A DNA stretch of 64,000 nucleotides from CAYMUL01 sp964393605 (GCA_964393605.1 CAYMUL010000001.1:124001-188000); one strand, 5' to 3'. Shown: positions 34,350 through 43,278, counted from the first letter of the stretch. Program-made: numbers and translations. The notes: generated by a model from the sequence alone, not told the origin.

Positions 34350-35480
34350 TTACTTCAAAAACACAAATTTTTTCGTAGCAGTAAATTCGCCGGCAGTGAG
34401 ACTGTAAAAATATATCCCACTTGGTAATTGATAATTGATAATTAATAGTTGATAATTATGGTAGCCGGTTTCTCTCCATTCGTTATCAATCAACATTGCA
34501 ACTTCATTTCCAAGTACATCAAATATTTTTAACTCAACATAGCCGGACGCTGAAAGCTGATAACTGATTACTGTGGAGGGATTAAACGGATTGGGATAGT
34601 TTTGATACAATTCAAATTGCGGTAGAAAATCGAATTCTTTAACACCGGTAACATTCGGAGAGCCGCCATCAATCCAGCATGTATAAATTAATTCAGCCAA
34701 TCTGCTCGAAGCGTTGGAAAATAAATGTATCGTAAAATTTTTTGTTAAGTTCCATAAAGTTGAGTAGTAAAGATCACTACTCGTATTTCCTGCAGTTGAT
34801 TTTGCCGTTAAGTCCGCCGCAAGCAAAGTATCGACATAATTATAATTTTCATACAGCATTTGAAAAACGTAATTGCTGCGCTCATTAACATAATTCAAAG
34901 TTCGTCCCGAATAATTTATTTGCGAAGAATATCTGTTAATCATATTTGATTCGTATCGGGAATGAATGCCGGATTGTCCGGAATACTGCCCGTTATAATT
35001 TCTTGTTATGTGCAAAGGCATATGTCCATCACCGACGTAATGCCCGAGATCAGCGGCTGTTAACAAGGCTTTGCTCATATCTCCCCGCGCAAATTGTTGA
35101 GTGAGAGAATCCATCGTAGTTAAAATCGCCCACGGCAGAATTCCTTGATCCAATACAAAACTATAACCATGAATCGCAACGAGTGAATCAAAATTTTGAT
35201 TTATGTATCCGCTCGAAACAAAAGAAGGATAGTTATCGATATCGATATAATGTTTCGGTGCTTCATTCGGATCGGAACTTTTGCGAGAATCTGCATCCGA
35301 AGCGTGCGAGCCGAGACCGCTTTGCCACGTATTGTAGTAACTCATCGCTACAGGAAAAGATAGCACAGCTTTTTCATTAATAATTTTATGTCCGGTTCCT
35401 CCCCAATTTATAAAAATGAATGTGAGCGGGATTAAAATTATTTTTATTTTTTTCGAACTGACTGTTTCAAATATTTTCAT
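34350..35480 (-). CDS. T9SS-exported S1/P1-nuclease-like zinc enzyme
   Basis: Secreted protein of 376 residues. The signal segment ends at NWGGTGHKIINEKAVLSFP; Trp26 would be at or near the mature N-terminus as in S1/P1 nucleases and zinc phospholipase C, where it binds zinc. Further zinc ligands are visible in KHYIDID, DLGHYVGDGHMPLH and GIHSRYESNM. The family cleaves single-stranded nucleic acids or phospholipids. The C-terminal 80 residues are a T9SS sorting domain with the repeat-encoded NYQLLIINYQL segment (34424-34459), nearly identical in DNA to that of the gene at 30829. Confidence 0.87.
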   Translation of the reverse strand: MKIFETVSSKKIKIILIPLTFIFINWGGTGHKIINEKAVLSFPVAMSYYNTWQSGLGSHASDADSRKSSDPNEAPKHYIDIDNYPSFVSSGYINQNFDSLVAIHGYSFVLDQGILPWAILTTMDSLTQQFARGDMSKALLTAADLGHYVGDGHMPLHITRNYNGQYSGQSGIHSRYESNMINRYSSQINYSGRTLNYVNERSNYVFQMLYENYNYVDTLLAADLTAKSTAGNTSSDLYYSTLWNLTKNFTIHLFSNASSRLAELIYTCWIDGGSPNVTGVKEFDFLPQFELYQNYPNPFNPSTVISYQLSASGYVELKIFDVLGNEVAMLIDNEWRETGYHNYQLLIINYQLPSGIYFYSLTAGEFTATKKFVFLK

Positions 35481-35511
35481 TACGTCTTAAATTAGTTTAT
35501 CAATTTGAGTA

Positions 35512-35519
35512 CAAAGTTA
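35512..35519 (-). promoter_or_regulatory. TAnnTTTG -7 box in the divergent symporter/nuclease gap
   Basis: TAACTTTG on the minus strand, 31 bases before the nuclease ATG. It matches the Bacteroidota -7 consensus; the upstream element is not recognisable. Confidence 0.4.
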
Positions 35520-35575
35520 AAATAAAACGGAGTTAATACATCATAAAAAAAATCAGCAGAAACATTACCGCATAG

Positions 35576-36985
35576 ATGAATCATATACTACTCGGAATAC
35601 TTGCTTACGTATTACTGCAATTGTTAATTGGTTTTTGGGTTAGCCGAAAAATAAAAACTGAGGACGATTACCTTTTGGCTGGCAGAAGTCTTGGATATGT
35701 GCTTGCAACATTTTCAATTTTTGCAACATGGTTCGGCGCGGAATCTTGCATCGGAACTGCGGGCGCGGCATATTCAAGCGGTCTCTCCGGTGTTCGGGCA
35801 GACCCTTTCGGGTACGGCATCTGTTTGATTTTGATGGGACTTGTCTTTGCTGTTCCTCTTTACAAATTAAGATTAACAACCATTGCAGATTTTTTTAAAA
35901 TTCGTTTCTCAGGTAAAGTTGAAAAACTTACTGCGATGTTGATGATTCCAACTTCTCTTTTCTGGGCGGCGGCGCAAATAAGAGCGTTCGGACTTGTACT
36001 TTCCGCATCTTCAGAATTAAACATTTCAACAACGATCGCAATTTCTGCTCTCATTGTTATCATCTATACTGTTTCCGGTGGATTACTTGCGGATGCATGG
36101 ACTGATGTAATTCAAGGTTCTGTTTTAATTATTGGATTATTAATTCTTCTCCCGATAATTTTTATGAACAACGGTGGAGTTGCGAGTACACTTTCAATAA
36201 TTGATATGAACAAATTAAATTTTATCGGGGAAAGTGATGCGAGTTCCCATTTTAATTTTCTTTCATTTGTAGAATCGTGGGCAATTCCGATTTGCGGCTC
36301 TATTGTTGCTCAAGAAGTTGTTTCAAGAGTTCTTGCATCGCGTTCAATCAACGTTGCCAAAAGATCGTCTCTCTTTGCCGGAGGGATTTATATTTTTATG
36401 GGAATGATTCCGCTAACAATTGGATTGATTGGTTTTTCGATTCTTCCCGCATTGCAAAACGAAGAGCAAGTACTTCCGATGATGGCGCAAAAATATTTAT
36501 CGCCTATGTTGTATGTTTTTTTCGCGGGTGCGCTTGTCTCTGCAATTCTTTCGACCGTTGATAGTTCATTGCTTGCTTGTTCGGCTTTATTCTCTCACAA
36601 CATCGTTATTCCGCATCAAAAAAATATAAATGAAAAAAAGAAAGTATTGATTGAGCGCGGTGCTGTAGTTGGGATGGGTTTGCTTGCGTACGTGCTCGCC
36701 GTTCACGCTGAGGGAGTGTACAATTTAGTAAAAGATGCATCGGCGTTTGGTAGCGCGGGAATTTTTGTTGCGGTGATGTTTGGTATGTTCACAAAATTCG
36801 GTAATGGGGAAGCGGCATTAACAGCGCTTGCATCAGGTGCTATAACATGGATTATCGGGCATTACATTTTAAATTTTGAGATCAGTTATCTCTTATCAAT
36901 TTTAGTTTCGGTAACAGGTTATGTTCTCGTTTCAATTTTCTATAAGGGGGAAGAGAATCTTATCCACGTTGAAATTGAAAAATGA
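35576..36985 (+). CDS. sodium:solute symporter (SSS family)
   Basis: Inner-membrane transporter of 469 residues with about 13 hydrophobic segments. It begins with the SSS pattern GFWVSRKIKTEDDYLLAGRSLG, followed by WFGAESCIGTAGAAYSSGLSG and the conserved GGLLADAWTDVIQGSVLIIGL. It uses the sodium gradient to import an organic solute such as an amino acid, sugar or carboxylate; the substrate is not predictable. It is transcribed alone, divergent from the S1/P1-like gene. Confidence 0.92.
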   Translation: MNHILLGILAYVLLQLLIGFWVSRKIKTEDDYLLAGRSLGYVLATFSIFATWFGAESCIGTAGAAYSSGLSGVRADPFGYGICLILMGLVFAVPLYKLRLTTIADFFKIRFSGKVEKLTAMLMIPTSLFWAAAQIRAFGLVLSASSELNISTTIAISALIVIIYTVSGGLLADAWTDVIQGSVLIIGLLILLPIIFMNNGGVASTLSIIDMNKLNFIGESDASSHFNFLSFVESWAIPICGSIVAQEVVSRVLASRSINVAKRSSLFAGGIYIFMGMIPLTIGLIGFSILPALQNEEQVLPMMAQKYLSPMLYVFFAGALVSAILSTVDSSLLACSALFSHNIVIPHQKNINEKKKVLIERGAVVGMGLLAYVLAVHAEGVYNLVKDASAFGSAGIFVAVMFGMFTKFGNGEAALTALASGAITWIIGHYILNFEISYLLSILVSVTGYVLVSIFYKGEENLIHVEIEK

Positions 36986-37049
36986 TTGAGCAAACAAAAG
37001 TGTCGCAGTATTCTTATTTGAATAACAATTGCAAACTAAACTTTATCTA

Positions 37050-38024
37050 TCAATTTTTTTTATCCAACATTCTCGCCGCATCTTTTGCAAAGTAGGTGAG
37101 TATCATATCTGCACCTGCGCGTTTGATTGCGGTGAGTGATTCCATCATAACTCTTTCTTCGTCAATCCAACCGTTGTTACCGGCGGCTTTAATCATAGAA
37201 TATTCGCCGCTGACTTGATATGCAGCAGTCGGCAATCCGAATTTTTCTTTTACACGCCAAATAATATCGAGATATGCACCTGCGGGTTTAACCATCACGA
37301 TATCCGCGCCTTCTTCAATATCGGTTTGCACTTCGAGTAAAGCTTCTTTGCCGTTTGCAATATCCATTTGATGCGAGCGTCTATCTCCAAATGCAGGTGC
37401 AGATTCTGCGGCATCGCGGAATGGTCCGTAAAATCCAGATGCATACTTTGCGGCGTAACTCATTATCGGAATATTTTTATATCCTTTATAATCGAGTGCT
37501 TTTCTAATTGCGAGTACACGCCCGTCCATCATATCTGAAGGAGCGATAATATCGGCGCCTGCATCAGCGTGAGAAACAGCTTCTTTTGCGAGTAGAGCAA
37601 TTGTTTCATCATTTAAAATTTCTTCACCGTTTAAAACTCCGCAGTGTCCGTGCGAAGTATATTCACACAAACACACATCGGTGATGACAACTAAATTTTT
37701 TACATTCGCTTTAATTGCCCGCACAGCGCTTTGAATTATTCCGTGTGAATCATACGCGCCGGAACCATTTTCATCTTTGTGGTCTGGAATTCCGAAAAGA
37801 ATTACTGCGGGAATTCCGAGTGAAGCTACTTCTTTGCATTCATCAATCAGTTTATCAACTGATAACTGAAACACTCCGGGCATTGATTTGACGGGCTTGC
37901 GCACGTTTTCTCCCGGAACAACAAATAGCGGATAAATAAAATCATTTTTTGTTAATACAGTTTCGCGAACCATATCTCTGATTAGAGAGTTAAATCGCAA
38001 TCTTCTATGACGTTTGAAGTACAT
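37050..38024 (-). CDS. hemB: porphobilinogen synthase (delta-aminolevulinate dehydratase)
   Basis: HemB, 324 residues, which condenses two 5-aminolevulinate molecules to porphobilinogen in haem synthesis. Visible family blocks: MYFKRHRRLRFNSLIRDMVRET, the metal-site region DVCLCEYTSHGHCG with three cysteines (zinc type), the active-site lysines in SYAAKYASGFYGPFRDAA and MVKPAGAYLDII, and YQVSGEYSMI. It is the last gene of the minus-strand haem operon, separated from the oxidase gene by a four-helix-bundle insertion. Confidence 0.97.
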   Translation of the reverse strand: MYFKRHRRLRFNSLIRDMVRETVLTKNDFIYPLFVVPGENVRKPVKSMPGVFQLSVDKLIDECKEVASLGIPAVILFGIPDHKDENGSGAYDSHGIIQSAVRAIKANVKNLVVITDVCLCEYTSHGHCGVLNGEEILNDETIALLAKEAVSHADAGADIIAPSDMMDGRVLAIRKALDYKGYKNIPIMSYAAKYASGFYGPFRDAAESAPAFGDRRSHQMDIANGKEALLEVQTDIEEGADIVMVKPAGAYLDIIWRVKEKFGLPTAAYQVSGEYSMIKAAGNNGWIDEERVMMESLTAIKRAGADMILTYFAKDAARMLDKKN

Positions 38025-38040
38025 TTCTTTTCTCCGAAAA

Positions 38041-38073
38041 AATTAATAATTAGTAATTAATAGTTAATAGTTA
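38041..38073. repeat. taattaatagtta-type array next to the four-helix-bundle gene
   Basis: A low-complexity run (attaataattag, taattaatagttaatagtta) fills the gap between the four-helix-bundle stop and hemB. A related run, ccaattattaactagtaactcttaatt (38433-38459), lies on the other side and provides the stop codon of the upstream oxidase gene. The gene is thus bracketed by similar short repeats. Confidence 0.6.
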
Positions 38074-38424
38074 AAGTTTTGATTTTGTCGTTTTAATAAT
38101 TGAGGTTAAGATTTTGGTAATTTCAATATTATCGTTATAAATACTGTTAAATTCAGTTTCTTCCAAAATTTTTACACCATAAAATAGTTTTAACCAATAT
38201 TCTGCTTCATGATTTTCTTTAAGTGCAATTGATAACTTATTAATGAAATCTTTTTTTGACGATGCATATTTTGCCTCTGCGACATTTGCCCCTACTGAAG
38301 TTCCGCTTCGAAGAAGTTGATTATAAACCGGCACCAATTGCTTATCTTTTTTTACTAAAAATTTAAATAGTCTTACGATTCTTAATCCAAACTGAAAACT
38401 CTTTTCATAAATTACATTTTCCAT
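38071..38424 (-). CDS. four-helix-bundle protein (23S rRNA IVS type)
   Basis: A 117-residue protein of the four-helix-bundle family first noticed in 23S rRNA intervening sequences and related to Avd of diversity-generating retroelements. The start ENVIYEKSFQFGLRIVRLFKFL, the middle QLLRSGTSVGANVAEAKYASSKKDFINKLSIALKE and NEAEYW-like HEAEYWLKL are characteristic. The ATG at 38424 has a strong GGAGG 5 bases upstream; a TTG further up overlaps that site. It interrupts the haem operon and is flanked by short AT-rich arrays. Molecular role unknown. Confidence 0.9.
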   Translation of the reverse strand: MENVIYEKSFQFGLRIVRLFKFLVKKDKQLVPVYNQLLRSGTSVGANVAEAKYASSKKDFINKLSIALKENHEAEYWLKLFYGVKILEETEFNSIYNDNIEITKILTSIIKTTKSKL

Positions 38425-38443
38425 TTTTACCTCCAATTATTAA

Positions 38444-39814
38444 CTAGTAACTCTTAATTATTTTCCCCGCATTTATTTTGGAGTTCTTTACGCAATCGCC
38501 TACGGAGATGCCTCGTCGGTAGTTGCCTGCAATTACAAGTCCCGGATTTTTATTTTCGAGTTCGTCGAAATATTCTTCGTATAAATTATAGCCCAGGTTG
38601 TATTGAGGTATCGCTTTCGCCCAAAAACGGTATGATTGATAAATTGGTTCTGTATTTATTTTCATTATCTCTTTGAATTCGTTTAACACGTCGCGCATTA
38701 AAATTTCTTTATCGATCTTCATAATTTCCGGATGCCGCGCACCGCCGACAAAAATTGTGAACGAAGCATTTTCTTCATTACTTCTATTTGGAAAAATTAC
38801 CGAACTCCAAATTCCGCCGAGAAATTTTTTCTTTGCTCGCGATGGAATTAAAAATCCGAATCCGTCGAGTGATTGACCGATATCCGCTTTATTAAATCCT
38901 ACATACATTACAAGCACCGGCGGATATTCAATGGAGTGAAAATATTTTGCGGCTTCACTTCCGAATGAAGAAAAAATATTTCCTGCGACATAAGCGGGAA
39001 CCGCGCTTACAACCGCGTCAACTTCCATGGTGAAATTCTGTGCCGCGTTGATGTAGGAAACAAAATATTTATCATCTCTTCTTTCAACCTTTTCAACTTC
39101 GGAGAGCGTTAAAACTTTTTCTCCGAAATAATTCGCAATCGCTTTCGGAAAAGATTGCATGCCGTTTATGAACGAAAACATTTTCGCGCTTTGCTTTGAA
39201 ACTTCTTTTCTTTTTTTTCTTTCCCTCATCCCTTTTATCGTTCCAATAATTAATCCGCCATACTTTTCTTCAAGTTCATAAAGTTTTGGAAAGGAAGATT
39301 TTACACTGAGCCGTTCGGGATCGCCCGCATACACGCCGGAGACGAAAGGGTCAATTGCATTATCGAGAAATTCTTTTCCCAATCTTCGAGCTACAAACTG
39401 AGCGATACTTTGGTAATAACCGTCTTTCGATCTTCCGATGAAGGGCTCAAAACAAATTCTTAATTTTGCTTTTGCAGAAAAAAGTTTTGATTTGAAAAAT
39501 AATATCGGGCTCATTGGTAGCGGGTGAAGTTCATCGTTCTTTAAAATATATCTTTTATTGCTCGATGCGCTTGCGTAAATCATTTCATCCTTTAAGCCGA
39601 CTTTCTCAACAATTTCCGAAATGAGCGGAGTAATTTCCAACCCGCTATTTGGTCCCCGATCAAATAAAAAGTCGTTTGCAAAAACTGTTTCCATTGCGCC
39701 TCCGACTTCTTTCCCTTTTTCCAAAATTGTAACATCGCATCCGGCTTCCTTTAACCAGAATGCAGTTGTTAAACCGGAAATTCCGGCTCCGATTACTATA
39801 ACTTTTTTGCTCAA
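38444..39814 (-). CDS. hemG: protoporphyrinogen oxidase (HemY/HemG-type FAD enzyme)
   Basis: FAD-dependent protoporphyrinogen (or coproporphyrinogen) oxidase, 456 residues. The N-terminal dinucleotide motif is VIVIGAGISGLTTAFWL, followed by EKGKEVGGAMETV and DRGPNSG. The middle YAGDPERLSVKSSFPKL and C-terminal VIAGNYRRGISVGDCVKN are typical. It oxidises the porphyrinogen ring before iron insertion. TTG start, 13 bases after hemH. Its last codons (KIIKSY and stop) are formed by the AT-rich array that precedes the four-helix-bundle gene. The symbol follows the FAD-type naming; hemY is also used. Confidence 0.92.
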   Translation of the reverse strand: MSKKVIVIGAGISGLTTAFWLKEAGCDVTILEKGKEVGGAMETVFANDFLFDRGPNSGLEITPLISEIVEKVGLKDEMIYASASSNKRYILKNDELHPLPMSPILFFKSKLFSAKAKLRICFEPFIGRSKDGYYQSIAQFVARRLGKEFLDNAIDPFVSGVYAGDPERLSVKSSFPKLYELEEKYGGLIIGTIKGMRERKKRKEVSKQSAKMFSFINGMQSFPKAIANYFGEKVLTLSEVEKVERRDDKYFVSYINAAQNFTMEVDAVVSAVPAYVAGNIFSSFGSEAAKYFHSIEYPPVLVMYVGFNKADIGQSLDGFGFLIPSRAKKKFLGGIWSSVIFPNRSNEENASFTIFVGGARHPEIMKIDKEILMRDVLNEFKEIMKINTEPIYQSYRFWAKAIPQYNLGYNLYEEYFDELENKNPGLVIAGNYRRGISVGDCVKNSKINAGKIIKSY

Positions 39815-39827
39815 TATTTTTCTTTCT

Positions 39828-40784
39828 TCAATTTTGTAAATCTAATTTTTTGATTGCAATATCTGTGAGTGCATCGATGAATATTGGCGAATCGTTCAAC
39901 CCTTTCATCACGATGTAATTCTCAATTCCGCATTCATCCGCAACGTGCCTATATTCAATATCAAGTTCAAACAATGTTTCAATATGATCTGACACAAAGC
40001 TGATCGGAATGATTAATAAATTTTTTGTACCTCTTTCGGAGAGAGATTTTATCATCTCATCCGTTGCAGGTCCAAGCCATTTCATCGGTCCGACTTTGCT
40101 TTGATAACACAATGAATATTTTTGTGAATGATTTCGCAACTTCATAATTCCTTCAACAGTTTTCTTTATATGTGAACTGTAAGGATCACCTTTTTTTACA
40201 TAGCTGATCGGCGTTCCGTGCGCACTGAAAACAAGCTCAACTCTCTCTTTTTTTTCGATTGGAAATTTTTCCAGTGCTTCATTAATTCTTTTATTCACCG
40301 CTTGAAGATAAATAGGATGTTCGCAATATTCATCGACGAATATTTCTTCCGTTGAATTTTTGTAATGACGTTTCCATTCATTAAAAGAAGAGCCTGTCGT
40401 TGAGATAGAATAATGTGGATAAAGCGGAAGCAACAATATTTTATTAAATTTTTTAGTTGAAACAATTTTTGAAGTTTCTTCAGTTAACGGATTCCAATAT
40501 CGCATTGCAGTAAAAACTTGAACATCATTTTTTTTGCAAAGATTTTTTTCAAGCATCTGTCGTTGTAGTTCAGTCCAATAGCCGATTGGAGATTTTCCAC
40601 CGATTAGATTATACTCTTTTTCAATTTTCGGAGCTCTCTTTTTTGATAGATACTTTGCAAATTGTTTTTGAAACGGCAGTTTGAAGATATCGGGATCGTT
40701 AAACAAATTTTCCAGAAACGGCTGTACAGCCTTGAGCGAATCCGGTCCCCCCAGATTAAAAAGTATAACAGCGAACCGAGACAT
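39828..40784 (-). CDS. hemH: ferrochelatase
   Basis: HemH, 318 residues, inserts iron into protoporphyrin (or coproporphyrin). Family blocks: VILFNLGGPDSLKAVQPFLENLFNDPDI at the N-terminus, PLYPHYSISTTGSS, the metal-binding His in VFSAHGTPISYVKKGDPY, and IPISFVSDHIETLFELDIEY with the catalytic His/Glu. It is the first gene of the haem operon. Confidence 0.97.
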   Translation of the reverse strand: MSRFAVILFNLGGPDSLKAVQPFLENLFNDPDIFKLPFQKQFAKYLSKKRAPKIEKEYNLIGGKSPIGYWTELQRQMLEKNLCKKNDVQVFTAMRYWNPLTEETSKIVSTKKFNKILLLPLYPHYSISTTGSSFNEWKRHYKNSTEEIFVDEYCEHPIYLQAVNKRINEALEKFPIEKKERVELVFSAHGTPISYVKKGDPYSSHIKKTVEGIMKLRNHSQKYSLCYQSKVGPMKWLGPATDEMIKSLSERGTKNLLIIPISFVSDHIETLFELDIEYRHVADECGIENYIVMKGLNDSPIFIDALTDIAIKKLDLQN

Positions 40785-40818
40785 TAATTCCTTAAATAAA
40801 TCACAATTAAATTCACTG

Positions 40819-40826
40819 CAAATTTA
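40819..40826 (-). promoter_or_regulatory. TAnnTTTG -7 box upstream of hemH
   Basis: TAAATTTG on the minus strand, 34 bases before the hemH ATG, matches the -7 consensus. No upstream TTG at the expected distance. Confidence 0.4.
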
Positions 40827-40859
40827 TTAATAACCGCGTTACGATATAAGTGAAAAGAG

Positions 40860-41165
40860 TAGGAACTTTGGAAAGTCTTTGGGAATTGTGAATGAGTCCC
40901 GATTCATCGGGAGAGAATGGAGAATTGATAATGGACAATAGAAAAAAATGAATTATAAATTCCTTTGCGTTCCTTATCGAACTTTGTTGTTAAAAAGGAG
41001 GTGGCATTGCAGAAAAAGTGTAAGTGTAAGTGTAAGGGTAAGGGTAAGTGTCTCCCTTCGGGAGATAAATAAGTGTAAGAAGAGAATTGACAATGACAAT
41101 AGACAATTGAAAATAATAAATTATAAATTCCTTTCTGCCTTCGTAACTCTGTGGCATTCCTTTGG
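40860..41165. repeat. composite intergenic repeats with GTGTAA hexamers
   Basis: The 443-base gap 40785-41227 has no gene beyond the hemH -7 box. It contains gagaattgataatggacaat arrays, a (gtgtaa)n run with gggtaa variants at 41016-41052, a tctcccttcgggaga hairpin, a second gaattgacaatgacaat array, and a ctgccttcgtaactctgtggcattcc unit. Confidence 0.75.
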
Positions 41166-41171
41166 TTTCAA

Positions 41172-41203
41172 AAATAAAAAAACCCCGATGAATACCGGGG
41201 CTT
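41172..41203 (-). terminator. terminator after the Omp28-like gene
   Basis: Minus strand: CCCCG, loop gtattcat, CGGGG, then a run of T. Same design and loop as the terminators at 30774, 34295 and 50103. Confidence 0.85.
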
Positions 41204-41227
41204 GAATATTAATCGTTGATAAAAATA

Positions 41228-43225
41228 TTACTTCAGTAAAACAAATTTTTTGGTGGACGTGAATTCACCTGCTTGAAGTTTGTAAAAATATATTCCGGTT
41301 GGCAATTGATAATTAATAATTGATAATTGATAATTGTGGAAGCCTGCTTCTTTCCATTCATTATCTATCAATGTTGCAACTTCATTTCCAAGTACATCAA
41401 ATATTTTTAATACAACATTGCCGGGTGCTGAAAGCTGGTAACTGATTACTGTAGAGGGATTGAACGGATTCGGATAGTTTTGATACAATTCAAACTTCTC
41501 GGGCAAAATTGAATTTTCTCTTGCATCAACAAACGGTGAATTCATCCAATTATCTAAGACGAAATTATAATTTGTGTTCGAAGCAGTGTTGTCATAACGA
41601 TATGGTCTTCCGGCAATGAAAACAAAATTTCCTTCATTCTCTTTGTGCAATCTGAAACCGGCGATGTATGGAGTAGATGTGTTGTCATCAAAAATTGCAA
41701 TAGCTTGCGAGCTTGTATCGAGTGTAGGAAAATGAACAAGCGAATGTCCCGAAAATGCAGTCATGTCAACAAGACTATCGTCGCTTGCGAGGATAGAAGT
41801 TATAGTCATATCTCCGGTAAAAGAAACTATACCGCAATAATTTCTGAGAGCCGCGTCAAAAAACGCGCTGGCAGTTCTCGTAGCCAAAAGTAAATTTCCC
41901 CCTTCTTGAACATATTGTAAAATTTGCGCCGGACTATAAAATGCAAGATCGCCGCTATAATTGTTCCCAATCCATACTACCTTGTCATACATCTTCAAAA
42001 CAGAAAGAGGAATCGTTCTGTTGTACAAATGTTTTTTTACAATGTTTGGATTTGTGGAGTAATTAAATCCCTGATCCCCAAATAAATCCCATACATCAAC
42101 TTGATGATTGCCGAAGCAAGCAGAGTTATTATAGAAGTTCGTCATCTCTGTAATGTATGCGGCAGTTTTATAATCTATTCCGTTCACAACAAGAATATCG
42201 GAAGATGAGCCGATGACGGTAATAAAATTAGTTATCAATCGTGTATGAGAAACTGTTCCATTACTTACGGTTAATTTTACATTGTAAGTTTGTTCACCTG
42301 TAAAAGTCCATTGAGGATTTTGAGTTGTAGCGTCAACGACACCGTCGTTATTAAAATCCCATTCCCATGAAGTAACTGAAGTTGAAGGAGTAGAAGTGGA
42401 ATAATCGGTGAACTGAACCGTGAATGGATTAGCTCCGAAAGTTTCATCTACACCGAAAGCCGCATTAATTCTGGTTGCAGAAACAAATTTTTCAACTGCC
42501 GCTTGATAAATATATTTTGTGTCTTCATTTTGGATATAAGCGAGAGCTTGTAAACTATCAAGGTTGACCGAAGCGGTAAATTGAGAGCTTGGGATGTAAA
42601 GAAATTCATATTCGGCGGAATCTCCTGCGGCAGGCACGGTAATTTGAGTTCCCTTTCCGTCGGGCAACATTTTTCTTGTTATGTCATAGTAGACAGGTTC
42701 AAGCGCAGGCGTAACAACGACGTGCCTCTCTACAAGTCCCAACCGTAAAATTGTTTTTGTAAAAGTCGTTGCATCGGCTGAATCTCTATAAATCTTTACT
42801 TTAACAGTAATGATATTGTTTGAAAATTTTTCGGGAGTGATAACAATTTTAAAAGGAGAAGAAGTTGCATTCCCGGAGTTCACACTTGAGACTACACTTG
42901 ACTGATCTGTACCGATAGTCGCGCCATTCACAACAATCCACGGAACTGCATTCACACCGTAATAAGTCCAGCGCGAAGCATTATCGACTGCATTCAACAG
43001 GTACATCGGATCAACTGCGCTGGGCCAGTTCACATTGTGTACAATATGCGCGATTGATTGTGTTGACAATAATCCTGCGATAGTTGAATTGTACCATGCA
43101 GAATTAATTGATGCGCACGGTCCGCATTGCGAGTTGGTGAATCTTTCAACTATTGATAAACGCGGATACGCAAGAACTTCAATAAATGAGAAGATAAATA
43201 AAACAGTGAGTAAGTGTTTCTTCAT
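41228..43225 (-). CDS. T9SS-exported Omp28-like protein with PKD domain
   Basis: Secreted protein of 665 residues. Order: signal peptide (1-19), an Omp28-type thioredoxin-like domain (about 22-240) with a CGPC motif at Cys34-Cys37 (TNSQCGPCASINSAWY), a PKD domain (about 255-340, WEWDFNNDGVVDATTQNPQWTF), a Rossmann-like domain (about 345-560, ILVVNGIDY...EGGNLLLATRTA) and a T9SS sorting domain (last 85). A role in surface thiol-disulfide exchange is possible but unproven. The sorting domain has the NYQLSIINYQL segment encoded at 41302-41337. Confidence 0.88.
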   Translation of the reverse strand: MKKHLLTVLFIFSFIEVLAYPRLSIVERFTNSQCGPCASINSAWYNSTIAGLLSTQSIAHIVHNVNWPSAVDPMYLLNAVDNASRWTYYGVNAVPWIVVNGATIGTDQSSVVSSVNSGNATSSPFKIVITPEKFSNNIITVKVKIYRDSADATTFTKTILRLGLVERHVVVTPALEPVYYDITRKMLPDGKGTQITVPAAGDSAEYEFLYIPSSQFTASVNLDSLQALAYIQNEDTKYIYQAAVEKFVSATRINAAFGVDETFGANPFTVQFTDYSTSTPSTSVTSWEWDFNNDGVVDATTQNPQWTFTGEQTYNVKLTVSNGTVSHTRLITNFITVIGSSSDILVVNGIDYKTAAYITEMTNFYNNSACFGNHQVDVWDLFGDQGFNYSTNPNIVKKHLYNRTIPLSVLKMYDKVVWIGNNYSGDLAFYSPAQILQYVQEGGNLLLATRTASAFFDAALRNYCGIVSFTGDMTITSILASDDSLVDMTAFSGHSLVHFPTLDTSSQAIAIFDDNTSTPYIAGFRLHKENEGNFVFIAGRPYRYDNTASNTNYNFVLDNWMNSPFVDARENSILPEKFELYQNYPNPFNPSTVISYQLSAPGNVVLKIFDVLGNEVATLIDNEWKEAGFHNYQLSIINYQLPTGIYFYKLQAGEFTSTKKFVLLK

Positions 43226-43278
43226 AACAAATTCCTTAAATATTGTGGATTGAATACTCTCTTCAAGTATTTACAAAG

